Positions 47,901 to 56,688 of a stretch of DNA of 64,000 nucleotides are shown here, piece by piece. Location of the stretch: assembly GCA_020050685.1 (NCBI GenBank), contig JAGVKG010000029.1, positions 217,367 through 281,366 of the forward strand, given 5' to 3'. How positions within the stretch are numbered: the first letter of the stretch is position 1; every line of letters begins with the position of its first letter. The notes beneath the pieces were generated by a model. The model had not been told where the DNA came from. It saw only the letters and a list, made by a program, of their open reading frames with translations, and did not search any database. The position numbers and the translations under genes are program-made. The DNA is from Candidatus Obscuribacterales bacterium. Its GTDB lineage: Bacteria > Cyanobacteriota > Vampirovibrionia > Obscuribacterales > Obscuribacteraceae.

Positions 47901-49970
47901 AATGGTTTAGGCTCGATCATTGGAGGTCCGAACGCTGCTCTAAATAACCCAATAGTCATATTGTCTGTTGACCAAGGAACAATTGGCACGGAAGAAAAGC
48001 CGTTCAAAACACTAGCTTACACGCTGGTGCTACACAGCAACAGCACAGTTTACATCGACAACACGATACCTACTCATCCGAATATCCGCCCCATTGGCAT
48101 AGATACACTTACTGTACTCGAGTCATCAGTTCAAGGAGATCTAGCGCTTCACAGCAATGGCAACATTGACATTGCTGGGTCGATAACATCAATCGGTAAG
48201 GTGACTATTTCAGCGGATGCGAGTCTGATCGTCTCTGGTCCCATCAAAGCAGGTGCAGCGCTATTTCTATTTTCTGGTTATGATGTTAACTCCACGATCC
48301 AGATTGGTCCTGCCGCGAACTTATTTTCTCAGGGACCGATTACCATTCAGAACATGGATACAAATAGTGGACTGATTTCATTTGGCAGTGGCGCCCAAAT
48401 AATCGCAAAGGGACAAATAGCTATTTTGATCGGAGAATTGCAAGGGGATCCTGAACGGGGAGCAGCACCGAGCACAATTTCCGCTCATGAATTCAACGAT
48501 GGCAAAGTCTTCTTCGGCAAAATAGGAATTCTAGGCGAGCTACCGCAGAATTCTATAACAGCCGATGGCAACAATATCATTTTCAATATTGCGAGCAGCT
48601 CACTGACATCATCCGCGATTCGTCTAGGGGGCAAAGTCGTAATCAACAGTCACCAGGGCTCGATTACATTGATTAACCTGGACCTAACCAATCCGGACGT
48701 CGCGAATCATCTCATTGCTGCCCAACAAAATGGAATACTCGGTGGCACATTGGTTACTGCCCAAGGTGCAATTAGTGGTGGCACTGTTATTCTTCGTCCA
48801 GAGGATCTGGCAAACTCGCTTGCCGCACTAGTGATACCAAAAGGAGTGCAAGTTACATTTGAAGGTTTCCAAACTGAAAATCCAATTATCGTCGAAATCT
48901 CCGCTGAAAGTACCACCAAACAAGTAGTAATCAATGGTCAGTCTCTATTCACTGGAGATATTTCACCAAACGCAATTCTAGCGATTAACTCTGATCAAAA
49001 AGGGCCTGTTATAACACTTGGGAGGAGTGGTTTGATTGATACCACTGGCACATTAGTGTTGAGTGCAAATGGAAATATGGCACTTGGTGGAATCATGACT
49101 GGTGAAATTGGTTTGTTCACTACTGCCAACAATGGATCAATTGCATTGAACGGAAACATCGGATCCGATAGTAAACCTGTAACTATCAACCTTCATGGGA
49201 CTGGAAGTTTGACGCAGTCAGGAAATGGTGGCATAGTTGGCAGCACCCTTACCCTGTTGGCAGACACAGGCAATATCGGTTCTGCAAAAATGGGCACTAA
49301 GACACAAGTAGATAATGTCCAAGCCACCACGGGTGGTATCGTGAATTTAGCAAATTCCAAAGTCATCAATATTTTGGATTCAAAAGCGGCCAGCTTTATT
49401 GTTTCAGCGGTTGGAGGATTGACGGCTGCCAACATCGAGACAACTTCCGGTCCAATCACCCTAATCTCTAAAGGCGGAGACTTGCACATCAATGCAGACG
49501 CGAAACTTGAATCGACGAGAGGGACTATCACACTCCAAAATAGAGATCAGAATCTCGGCACGATATCTATCGGCGAGAACGCAACCATATATGCATCTAT
49601 CGTCAGCGCAAAAGAAAGACTAAATATATCGATTGGAAATCCACCAGTTCTGCCAATCGCTGGAAGTGCTCCAGGAAATACAGTAACAACTTCGGGTGCC
49701 GGCAAAGTTTATTTCGGCAAAAACGGCATCACCTCGGTGAACAATCAGTTCAATGCCTTAGGAAACAGCATTGTGTTTTCAACAGGCAGAAGGTCCGCTT
49801 CAGCCATTACCCTTGAGCAAGGAATCTCGATAACTGCTAGCACCTTAAATGTTGGTTTTGCTGACAATTCAGACTTGGAAATGGATGCCTGCATGACTCA
49901 GCAGCCGATCATCGATACAGGCGATATTTGCGACGATGAGCCAGACGACGAGACGATTGCCAATAAGTGA
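44940..49970 (+). CDS. Giant exported beta-helix protein with tandem modules
   Basis: A 1676-residue exported protein. The GTG at 44940 follows GGGGA by 8 nt and opens a signal peptide (RIGRVLALLCALLQLQLAAYA). Opening module: DLSSTERT...TPTSMLTAAEAVAVNQILATGQQSL...LVVPQGVTALG. Opening-like modules recur internally (LDLTDPLVVASLLQLQ near 46840 and LDLTNPDVANHLIAAQ near 48680). A closing module occurs at about 48330-48650 and again at 49520-49850. The chain ends in PIIDTGDICDDEPDDE, the shared acidic tail. The central part is beta-helix. The next giant starts 136 bp downstream on the same strand and they may be co-transcribed. Surface role inferred. Confidence 0.88.
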   Translation: MSRNWLKDTWRSCALQRIGRVLALLCALLQLQLAAYAQWNSENYDLSSTERTARSTDPLTQPVNVNVGAKVRTVTPTSMLTAAEAVAVNQILATGQQSLLLSRNGAAIGGQLNLTRDLSAQVQNLVVPQGVTALGDFSTISNLNLAGNLSNSGNIYAYSNSANSSATFAANNILNGRNGLMSTVLPRSLANALGTPRESVDLSLIAKDSIVNHGLIESSGALNLAANNIVNSSVRANTASLQAATGVNLLSPSITNSGSITTLAGNINVTSATAANLNFNNTGGTLSALAGNINFRDPTFTAKFDVSIKGGDFNSNELNFYSGYGSVTGLVDNVTSTTNIYAGSANLGAAGDSLTLGTLTLSEDPIFYNLSGDLILSGDITTNGNFLALIASRNVIHTSGKIDTSSAMSGGRLIVVAGWKESATNPIPQQGNNVSTLTMLPVGGSTTGGKIDFTGTTLISTEGKCSNCGGGAITMIAYAGTADKSGTIKVPCPINANGTIAGGIIQIYAGASSGDSIVLNDISNTGSHTMTSSAITIAASQPSVGGRLVAQGGGLSLSPSFNGFLITNGNIRYGNIRTFGGAVTIATNGTKSGGTIITLASTPAPNGNDNGSGGVSGSENEPAPLIIRADLMTSLDLTDPLVVASLLQLQQEQPSLIGGTLLVTNGIAIGGNLILTSTTDLSQLTAQHIPEGVTLTLEGFDLENPININLANEPYSAVTIKGTQEFIDTGMAVINITGSAATSALTIYDNGKLLSDGNLSINISGGFTTNGTIAVSNGSLAIATMAGSRGQINHYRGNISASESISLSADGATNIRGTLSSDTITVHGNDGLFVAGNIVASGETGSISLTTGLLRYLTLEGEGLIASTINITTSLILQKKGEAISSNTLNLKIQGDVGTPSAPLLIDANELRVNSAAGVWLQSRNPGLTIHESSSAGFFDVKVPGTIQVKGEIKAGTISLAATSNNGSIIIDSPMGRYSDGSISLTANGLGSIIGGPNAALNNPIVILSVDQGTIGTEEKPFKTLAYTLVLHSNSTVYIDNTIPTHPNIRPIGIDTLTVLESSVQGDLALHSNGNIDIAGSITSIGKVTISADASLIVSGPIKAGAALFLFSGYDVNSTIQIGPAANLFSQGPITIQNMDTNSGLISFGSGAQIIAKGQIAILIGELQGDPERGAAPSTISAHEFNDGKVFFGKIGILGELPQNSITADGNNIIFNIASSSLTSSAIRLGGKVVINSHQGSITLINLDLTNPDVANHLIAAQQNGILGGTLVTAQGAISGGTVILRPEDLANSLAALVIPKGVQVTFEGFQTENPIIVEISAESTTKQVVINGQSLFTGDISPNAILAINSDQKGPVITLGRSGLIDTTGTLVLSANGNMALGGIMTGEIGLFTTANNGSIALNGNIGSDSKPVTINLHGTGSLTQSGNGGIVGSTLTLLADTGNIGSAKMGTKTQVDNVQATTGGIVNLANSKVINILDSKAASFIVSAVGGLTAANIETTSGPITLISKGGDLHINADAKLESTRGTITLQNRDQNLGTISIGENATIYASIVSAKERLNISIGNPPVLPIAGSAPGNTVTTSGAGKVYFGKNGITSVNNQFNALGNSIVFSTGRRSASAITLEQGISITASTLNVGFADNSDLEMDACMTQQPIIDTGDICDDEPDDETIANK

Positions 49971-50106
49971 TAAATTATTGGTCTTTTTGATTAAATTTAG
50001 GTCTAAAGATGTCAGCCAGGTACCGTTTTTGGGCAAATAGAAATTGGAATAGGGCATAATATGTTTCATTGCGTATTGTGGTGGGGACGTCAACGGAGTT
50101 CTCTTG

Positions 50107-53100
50107 GTGCCTAATAAATCGCAGCGCGGTCGCGCTATTCCACGTGTGAAAATGCATGTGGGTTTTCTTTTGGTTATCGCTTTCGTCGCTCAATCGATGC
50201 TACCGGTCCTCGCAGAAGGGGCTTGGCGGCAGAATCGTGAGGCGGGCACTGGCTCGTCTGGAGGCATGGATTTATCCTCGACTCAGGCATCAGTCGCCGC
50301 ATCTGGAGCCGGAACAATCGCGTCCGGTCGACACACGCTCGACGTGCAAACGGGACAAATGCTCACACCCGCTCAAGCACTCGCCTTGACCCAGGTACTG
50401 CAAACAGGACAACAATCATTAGTTCTGAGTAATCTAGGAAACGCCGTTGGAGGGAGCGTGCACTTGTCGGCTTCCGCCACTGAGAGCTTGAGTAGCCTGG
50501 TCATTCCCAGAGGCGTAACCGTAAACGGTGATTTCACCAATGCCTCGGCAATGAATTTATCTGGCAATCTTCAAAACCACGGTACCTTGAATGCCTATTC
50601 CAATAATCCGGACTTCAACGCGGCAGCACTAAACGCGAACAATATTTTCAACTATCGCTCCGGAACGATTTCGACCGGCACGAACATTTCCGATTTGCTG
50701 CTCAATGCCACACAAGACATCGTCAATGCCGGAATGATCTCAAGCTCCGGCAATTTGTCGCTGGTTGCAGGTAATTCGATTGTGAACAGCTCCGGTTCAT
50801 CGACCGCCGCTATCTTGCAAGCAGCCAACAATTTGACATTGGTGAGCAACAATATTACTAACACCGGATTGGTCAATGCACTTGCCGGAAACATCAATTT
50901 GCAAACCCAGAATCTCAACAACATGTTGGTCAACAACATGGGTGGCACCATGCAAGCAAGTGCTGGCAGCATAAATGTGCGGGACGCTGCATTTAGCGCC
51001 AAGGCTCATACCGATCTGATGGGCGGTGATTGGTTATCGCAATCGCTCAATATCAATTCCGGCACTGGTATCGTCAAAATGAATACCGGCGACATCACGG
51101 GACAAATCAACGTGAATGCGGGTGAAGCTCATATCCTAGCCGACACTGCCAATCTCAATCTCGGCAATATCAACTTAAGTGGTGACCCGACGTTCTTCAA
51201 CACCACTGGCGATGTGACTATCAGTGGCAGCATCAATTTTGATGGTGAAAATCTTGCCATTGTCGCTATGCGAAGCATCTTGTCGACAGTCGCCAGCGGA
51301 ACCATCACCACCAATTCCACAACCGGCAATGGTGGCAACATCACATTGGTTGCTGGAGCAAGTTTCACAAGCAGTGGCGCACAAAATGTTCAACCATCCG
51401 GTCCCGGTGATACCACATCCCTGTTAACAATAAAAGGTGGATCAGCTACAGGTGGAAAGATCGATCTGACTGGTATCACCTCTGTCAATTCATCAAGCAC
51501 CGTAGGCAGCGGCGGCGATGTAACCATGGTGGCATTTGCTGGCAAGGGAACTACAGCAGTTGCCGGTGGTGGCAAAATCATAATGCCGACAACCAGCACA
51601 ATTGACACCAGCGGTGCTTCCGGACAAACCAACGGTGACATCACCATCATATCCTCATATCCGCTCAGTGTTCCTTTTGACCCGACGCCGGAGAACACAA
51701 GTAATAACGATATAAACCCTGACACTGCAATCATATTAGGCACCATTGATGCAGCTGGCGCAGGCGCCGGACTTGGCGGTGCTGTCAATATTCAATCCGC
51801 AGCAATATCTGCAGGTAAGGGCATAACAATTTTGGATGGCGCTATAACCTCTCTCACTGGTTTTGTTGCCGGATCTCGCTTGGGCGGAGGCGTGTCCCTT
51901 GGCAATATTCAGTGTGATGGCAATTTCTTCGCTGCCACCAAAGGATCCTATGGACCCACTGATTCAGTTAACACAAAAACACTTGTTTCCGGAGGCACAG
52001 TGCAAATCTTCGGCAGAACTGTGGCGGTTGGAGGAATCACTGCACCGAACGACGTTCTTGTCTCTGCTGCCGGCAATATGGTAACCGGTGGACTAATACA
52101 ATCCACTGCAGGCAATGTCACATTGATCACAACTGCCAATAATGGTTTCATTAACCTCGGTGGCAACGTGCAAGCATTTGGTACAGCATCGCTAACCACG
52201 CATGGTTCCGGAGATATTTTGGGCGTCAACAAAACGGTCGCAACTATTTCATCATCGCCTGCTTGGCAGTTCCTCTTGGGCGCAACCATAAATCAAAACG
52301 GCACGCTCATTTACGTACCAGACTATGGTCCGTTTGACGATTTAAATATTATTGATAACGACAGCATCTCCGTAATAGACACGTCCACCAACCAACAAAT
52401 CATTAGAGTATCAGGATTTAACAAGCCGCAAGGCACAGTATTGAGTCCTGATGAATCAAAATTGTATGTGGCGAATTGGGGCAATTCAACAATTTCAATT
52501 CTGAATACGTCAGACAACACTCTTGATCCAACCCCAATTAGCATCGTCAGTAGACCCGAGGCAGTAGCTATTAGCCCAGATGGATCGAGGCTATACGTTC
52601 TCAGTGATACAGATCCTGCCACAGGTCCTACGGCAGGTCTCGGCGGACCAGCCACCCTAACTGTTATTGATACATCAGACAACACGATTATCACAACAGT
52701 AGCATTAGGGACAAATCGCTTTCAAACCGGTGGAATTGCTATCAATCCGCAAGGGACACTTGCATATGTATCAAACTCTACATCTAAGAATATTTTTGTA
52801 GTTGACCTGCAGTCCAATACTGTTTCGGACACCATTGATATGTCAACCTTAGGCTCAAGAATGCCGTTCTTCTTAACAATGGATCAAAACGGTTCTCGCC
52901 TTTATGTTTCGGAATCATTTAGAGCAGGAGCTACACTGTCTGGTAGTGTTGCAGTTATTGACGTGAATCCATATTCAGCTACTTTTAATACACTGCTCAG
53001 AGACATCACTAATCCTCCGACAGATATATTCCCGCAGAATGCCTTTCCTCAAGGTATTGCCGTCAACCCAACGGGCACGTTGGTCTTCACGCAAAACACT

Positions 53101-55479
53101 TACCTTAATTCAATCACCAGCATTTTGACTTTCAACAATCAAGTGTTTGAGACTCAGATTGGAACAGGACAAGGACCTGACGGCTTTGGCTCATCAACAT
53201 TCTCAACCATTGTCACCAACAATGGTGTTCCAAATATTGTCACTTATACATCCAATACCATTAACCTGACAGGACCAAATACACTGTCTGTTGTGGTGCA
53301 ACCAACCGTGCAAGGAGCCAATGTCAATTTCAAGACAACCAGCGGTTTGATTTTCGTTTCTTACGACACGAATGGTGGCACAATGACTGCCAATGCCAAT
53401 GGATTGAATGGAGCGGTTGTCCTGAACAATGTTGGAGCTCTACCAAGCACCATTGGTCCGTCCGGTGCAGTGACGAGCCTGTTTGAAATTGGATCAGTTA
53501 GTCCAATGACTGTTGCTGGGCCAATTAATGCGTACAATCTAGTTTTGCATACAAACAGAAATAACGCTGGAATTACCCTCAATGCAAATGTTGGATCAAA
53601 TTTTGTCGGCAGTACCACTTCAATTACGACCAATGGAACAGGTGCATTGCTGCAAACTGCTGGAACTGTTGTTGCCACCAATGTCAACTTGAAGTCCAGC
53701 TTGGGAGATATTGGTACATCTCTAGCACCAATTAAAACAGCTACTTCAACATTGACAGCCATGGCACCGGATGGCAGTGCCTATGTAAGTAATTCTCTTG
53801 CACTGAATCTGAAAGGATCCGGCGCCGGAAATACGTTCCAATTGACGAACGCTGGACACATCACAGTCAGCGAAGCAGTGACTGCGCTTAACACACTCCT
53901 TACAACGACAAAAGGAAATATTGTCTTGGGTGCAAATGTTGGTGGCAACGAAGGATTTACAAACCTCAACGCCACGGGCACCATCAGTCAGACTCTTAAC
54001 ACAACAAGAGTGATTGGCGACACGGTTTATTTGACGGCAAAGGGTAATATTGGTACTGCTCTGCAAGCCATTCTGACAGAATCAACTGTTCCGCTTGAAT
54101 TAAAAGCTCTTTCGCCCGCGACTGTATTTGTCACCAATAACCTCGGTGTGAATCTTGATCCGGCAGTGATCACTGGTAAGGGATTTACTTTAAATGCCGG
54201 CGGTGACATCGTCGTAAACGGCGCAATAAACACCACGATTACGAATTTAGTGGCAACAGGTACTGGCAAGATTATTCTCAACGGTACGGCCGGAAAAGTC
54301 GGCGGCACCACAACGTTGAATGCTGGTGGCGGAATTGATCAAGGTGCAGGCATTGTTGGACCGGCGGTCTTTGGTAACACAGTGAACTTAATCAGCGCAT
54401 CAGGAAACATTGGCGGCGGCACAGTGGGTCATTTGAACACGGCTGCGACCAAGTTGCTCACCATCAATTCAACTATTTCTGGCGACGCAAACGTCATCAA
54501 TACCGGCAACACAATCCTTGGTGCATCTGCCCTAAATAACGGCGCCTTGAGCGTCTCTTCTTCCGGTAATCTCACGGTCAATGGTATTGTCACAGCATCA
54601 GCTGGCGTCACGGCTGAAACCACTGCTAACAATGGCAACATCACGATAAATTCTCAACTTGGAACAGCCGGCACAACAACCAAATTGACAACGAATGGCA
54701 CTGGTGGCATAAACACAGCCAAGCTTGCAGTGGTCAACGGCGCTCATATTGAACTTGCAAGCACCGCAGGCAGTATCGGTGGTAAAGCACCAGTAAATAC
54801 TGCTGCAACTGTTGATATCAAAGCAAACACTGGCGGACTCGGTACAGTATCACTAAACAACACTGCAGTCGGCGGAGTCGCACTTCTACAATCGAGCAGC
54901 GGCGGTGCCTTCACGATGAAATCAACTGGCAATTTGTTGGTATCTGGAAGCATAACCACCAACGCTCCTCTTATAGGCAAAACAGGTAATATCACCTTAA
55001 CTCAGACTGGTACTGGAACTCTGACTGTAAACGCTGACCTTACAGCTAATGGTGGCAATGTCATTATTCAACATATTGATCCGCTTGCCGGAAATATTGA
55101 GATTGGCAACGACGTTACCCTTACCGCAAGTTCTGCTGCCACTGGTGTTGGCAATGTAACTGTTGTAATTGGTCTAATTCCTAAGGCACCAGTGCCGGGT
55201 ACGCCACCACTAACAGTGACTGTAAATGTCACCGGTACGGGAAAGGCTTTCTTTGGCACCAATAGTATTACGGCAGGCACCAACGCCACGGTAAATGTGA
55301 CCAATCGCAATGCAGTATTTTCGACTGGCACTGCACCAACTTCTGCAATCACATTACATGACAATGTTACTGTTGATGCATCAAACGTAGTCATTGATTA
55401 CAAGTCTAATCAATCAGCTCAAAATGACGGAACAGAAATTATCGTTGACACCGGCGACATGGAAGATGAGGCACTCTAG
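50107..55479 (+). CDS. Giant exported beta-helix protein with embedded beta-propeller
   Basis: About 1790 residues. GTG at 50107 follows GGAG by 8 nt; the TTG just before it is the alternative. The signal peptide is VGFLLVIAFVAQSMLPVLA. Opening module: GQMLTPAQALALTQVLQTGQQSL...LVIPRGVTVNG. Between about 52260 and 53230 the beta-helix is interrupted by YVTN-type propeller blades (LSPDESKLYVANWGNSTISI; ISPDGSRLYVLSD; INPQGTLAYVSNS). After more beta-helix comes the closing module (55065-55390) and the acidic tail IIVDTGDMEDEAL. Its stop overlaps the start of the next gene by one base, so the pair is translationally coupled. Confidence 0.88.
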   Translation: MPNKSQRGRAIPRVKMHVGFLLVIAFVAQSMLPVLAEGAWRQNREAGTGSSGGMDLSSTQASVAASGAGTIASGRHTLDVQTGQMLTPAQALALTQVLQTGQQSLVLSNLGNAVGGSVHLSASATESLSSLVIPRGVTVNGDFTNASAMNLSGNLQNHGTLNAYSNNPDFNAAALNANNIFNYRSGTISTGTNISDLLLNATQDIVNAGMISSSGNLSLVAGNSIVNSSGSSTAAILQAANNLTLVSNNITNTGLVNALAGNINLQTQNLNNMLVNNMGGTMQASAGSINVRDAAFSAKAHTDLMGGDWLSQSLNINSGTGIVKMNTGDITGQINVNAGEAHILADTANLNLGNINLSGDPTFFNTTGDVTISGSINFDGENLAIVAMRSILSTVASGTITTNSTTGNGGNITLVAGASFTSSGAQNVQPSGPGDTTSLLTIKGGSATGGKIDLTGITSVNSSSTVGSGGDVTMVAFAGKGTTAVAGGGKIIMPTTSTIDTSGASGQTNGDITIISSYPLSVPFDPTPENTSNNDINPDTAIILGTIDAAGAGAGLGGAVNIQSAAISAGKGITILDGAITSLTGFVAGSRLGGGVSLGNIQCDGNFFAATKGSYGPTDSVNTKTLVSGGTVQIFGRTVAVGGITAPNDVLVSAAGNMVTGGLIQSTAGNVTLITTANNGFINLGGNVQAFGTASLTTHGSGDILGVNKTVATISSSPAWQFLLGATINQNGTLIYVPDYGPFDDLNIIDNDSISVIDTSTNQQIIRVSGFNKPQGTVLSPDESKLYVANWGNSTISILNTSDNTLDPTPISIVSRPEAVAISPDGSRLYVLSDTDPATGPTAGLGGPATLTVIDTSDNTIITTVALGTNRFQTGGIAINPQGTLAYVSNSTSKNIFVVDLQSNTVSDTIDMSTLGSRMPFFLTMDQNGSRLYVSESFRAGATLSGSVAVIDVNPYSATFNTLLRDITNPPTDIFPQNAFPQGIAVNPTGTLVFTQNTYLNSITSILTFNNQVFETQIGTGQGPDGFGSSTFSTIVTNNGVPNIVTYTSNTINLTGPNTLSVVVQPTVQGANVNFKTTSGLIFVSYDTNGGTMTANANGLNGAVVLNNVGALPSTIGPSGAVTSLFEIGSVSPMTVAGPINAYNLVLHTNRNNAGITLNANVGSNFVGSTTSITTNGTGALLQTAGTVVATNVNLKSSLGDIGTSLAPIKTATSTLTAMAPDGSAYVSNSLALNLKGSGAGNTFQLTNAGHITVSEAVTALNTLLTTTKGNIVLGANVGGNEGFTNLNATGTISQTLNTTRVIGDTVYLTAKGNIGTALQAILTESTVPLELKALSPATVFVTNNLGVNLDPAVITGKGFTLNAGGDIVVNGAINTTITNLVATGTGKIILNGTAGKVGGTTTLNAGGGIDQGAGIVGPAVFGNTVNLISASGNIGGGTVGHLNTAATKLLTINSTISGDANVINTGNTILGASALNNGALSVSSSGNLTVNGIVTASAGVTAETTANNGNITINSQLGTAGTTTKLTTNGTGGINTAKLAVVNGAHIELASTAGSIGGKAPVNTAATVDIKANTGGLGTVSLNNTAVGGVALLQSSSGGAFTMKSTGNLLVSGSITTNAPLIGKTGNITLTQTGTGTLTVNADLTANGGNVIIQHIDPLAGNIEIGNDVTLTASSAATGVGNVTVVIGLIPKAPVPGTPPLTVTVNVTGTGKAFFGTNSITAGTNATVNVTNRNAVFSTGTAPTSAITLHDNVTVDASNVVIDYKSNQSAQNDGTEIIVDTGDMEDEAL

Positions 55480-56444
55480 TGCACCTGAAATTTCCAACCT
55501 GTAAAACAGTTGGATTATGCGTGATAGCGACTAGCACGCTCATCTATTTCTTTCAACATCCGTTTGCCAAAGCTGAGTCCCCAAATAACACGATCACCAC
55601 CACAATGGGTGGTGCATACTTCACCGACTTCTACACCAATAAAGGTAGAGTAGAAGTTTGCCTTCCCGATGATCTGTCCGCAGGAGATACGCTCACTGGT
55701 TCAGTCATTGTTGTTCCGGACGAAAAAAAGGGGAAGAGAGAAGCCGCAGAAGATGTCCTCAATGGATGTGTAATTGAAGTCGCAGGAGAGCCCACCCCAG
55801 TTTCACAGCACAAATTCAAATATGTGGTGCCGGCAAGCCAAAGTCTCATTACTCTGATTCTCCGCAATTCCGCAGGAGTTCAAATTGGCACGACTAAAAT
55901 TCCTGTTTCACCCGCTCCACCGGCAGAGACATCGGCAAGCGAACCGACTCCCGATAGTTACCATTTGCCCACCTATTCTTCCTCTGGCAGTCCAGCTCAA
56001 TGCACTGGTCCATTTTCTGGCGACTTTGCCAATACCCAGATCAAGGTAGACGACAAACCGCGATTTATTTATTGTGAATCACCACGAAAAGTGGTTTTTA
56101 AATGCCCTAGCGATCTCGTCGGACCTGGACAGATTGAACTTACGGAGCGCGGCATAACCAAACGCGGAACAATGAACGGACTTAGGGCCACTATCAAAAC
56201 TCAATATCGCCATGGAACCGTCGGATACACAACGGCAATTTATGTTCATGTTGACGGGCTCTTAGGATTGAAAACACCATTAAAATTAAAAATTGAGAAC
56301 ACCAATCCTGGCACATTCACTATGGTTGGTGGCAATGTCCAAACTATTTCCGTGCCTACAGGTAGCTCAACTTATGACTATACGCTTTCGGCAAACAGCA
56401 TTAATCCAGGCAGAACCACATTTAAGCTTAGTTGGGTAGATTGA
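55479..56444 (+). CDS. Secreted hypothetical protein coupled to the propeller-containing giant
   Basis: A 321-residue protein with an N-terminal export signal (KTVGLCVIATSTLIYFFQHPFAKA). Two beta-rich halves are separated by a Pro/Ser/Thr linker (APPAETSASEPTPDSYHLP), with four cysteines in the mature chain (CLPDD, GCVIE, and later CESP and CPSD). The N-terminal half resembles carboxypeptidase-like or Ig-like folds by eye only. GTG at 55479 overlaps the giant gene's TAG by one base, so it should be made in proportion to the giant. An accessory or anchoring partner is the obvious hypothesis. No known family recognised. Confidence 0.78.
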   Translation: MHLKFPTCKTVGLCVIATSTLIYFFQHPFAKAESPNNTITTTMGGAYFTDFYTNKGRVEVCLPDDLSAGDTLTGSVIVVPDEKKGKREAAEDVLNGCVIEVAGEPTPVSQHKFKYVVPASQSLITLILRNSAGVQIGTTKIPVSPAPPAETSASEPTPDSYHLPTYSSSGSPAQCTGPFSGDFANTQIKVDDKPRFIYCESPRKVVFKCPSDLVGPGQIELTERGITKRGTMNGLRATIKTQYRHGTVGYTTAIYVHVDGLLGLKTPLKLKIENTNPGTFTMVGGNVQTISVPTGSSTYDYTLSANSINPGRTTFKLSWVD

Positions 56445-56468
56445 GTTAAAATCTGGAAAAAATAATCT
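56441..56468 (+). promoter_or_regulatory. Candidate promoter of a small RNA
   Basis: TTGAGT (56441-56446), a 16-bp spacer and TAATCT (56463-56468) overlap the stop codon of the preceding gene. Transcription would begin near 56475 and reach the terminator at 56619. Confidence 0.35.
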
Positions 56469-56474
56469 CCCCTG

Positions 56475-56619
56475 GGAACTTTTGGAACCCTTTCTTGTCA
56501 TACCTATGCAAAGAACCGAAAGGTTCCACCCCGTCTGAACTAACGTGAAGACAGAGGTTTTAAAAAAGAGCGAAAGCCCTCCTTAGCAGATCAGTAAAAT
56601 GATCTGCTAAGGTTTTTTT
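56475..56619 (+). ncRNA. Candidate small RNA, about 145 nt
   Basis: This non-coding stretch lies between a promoter-like sequence and a very strong terminator. It contains a GAACC-GAAA-GGTTC tetraloop hairpin (56513-56526) whose 3' arm can instead pair with TGGAACC at 56483-56489, so two mutually exclusive folds are possible. It could equally be the 3' UTR of the preceding gene. I do not recognise a known RNA family. Confidence 0.3.
56581..56619 (+). terminator. Strong rho-independent terminator
   Basis: CCTTAGCAGATC (56581-56592) pairs perfectly with GATCTGCTAAGG (56601-56612) around an 8-nt loop, followed by seven T residues. Confidence 0.92.
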
Positions 56620-56688
56620 GCCTCCCCTGCACTATTGCGGAACAAATACGCACAAACTGAGTCTCCGCAAATGGAGAGGAATTGATCA

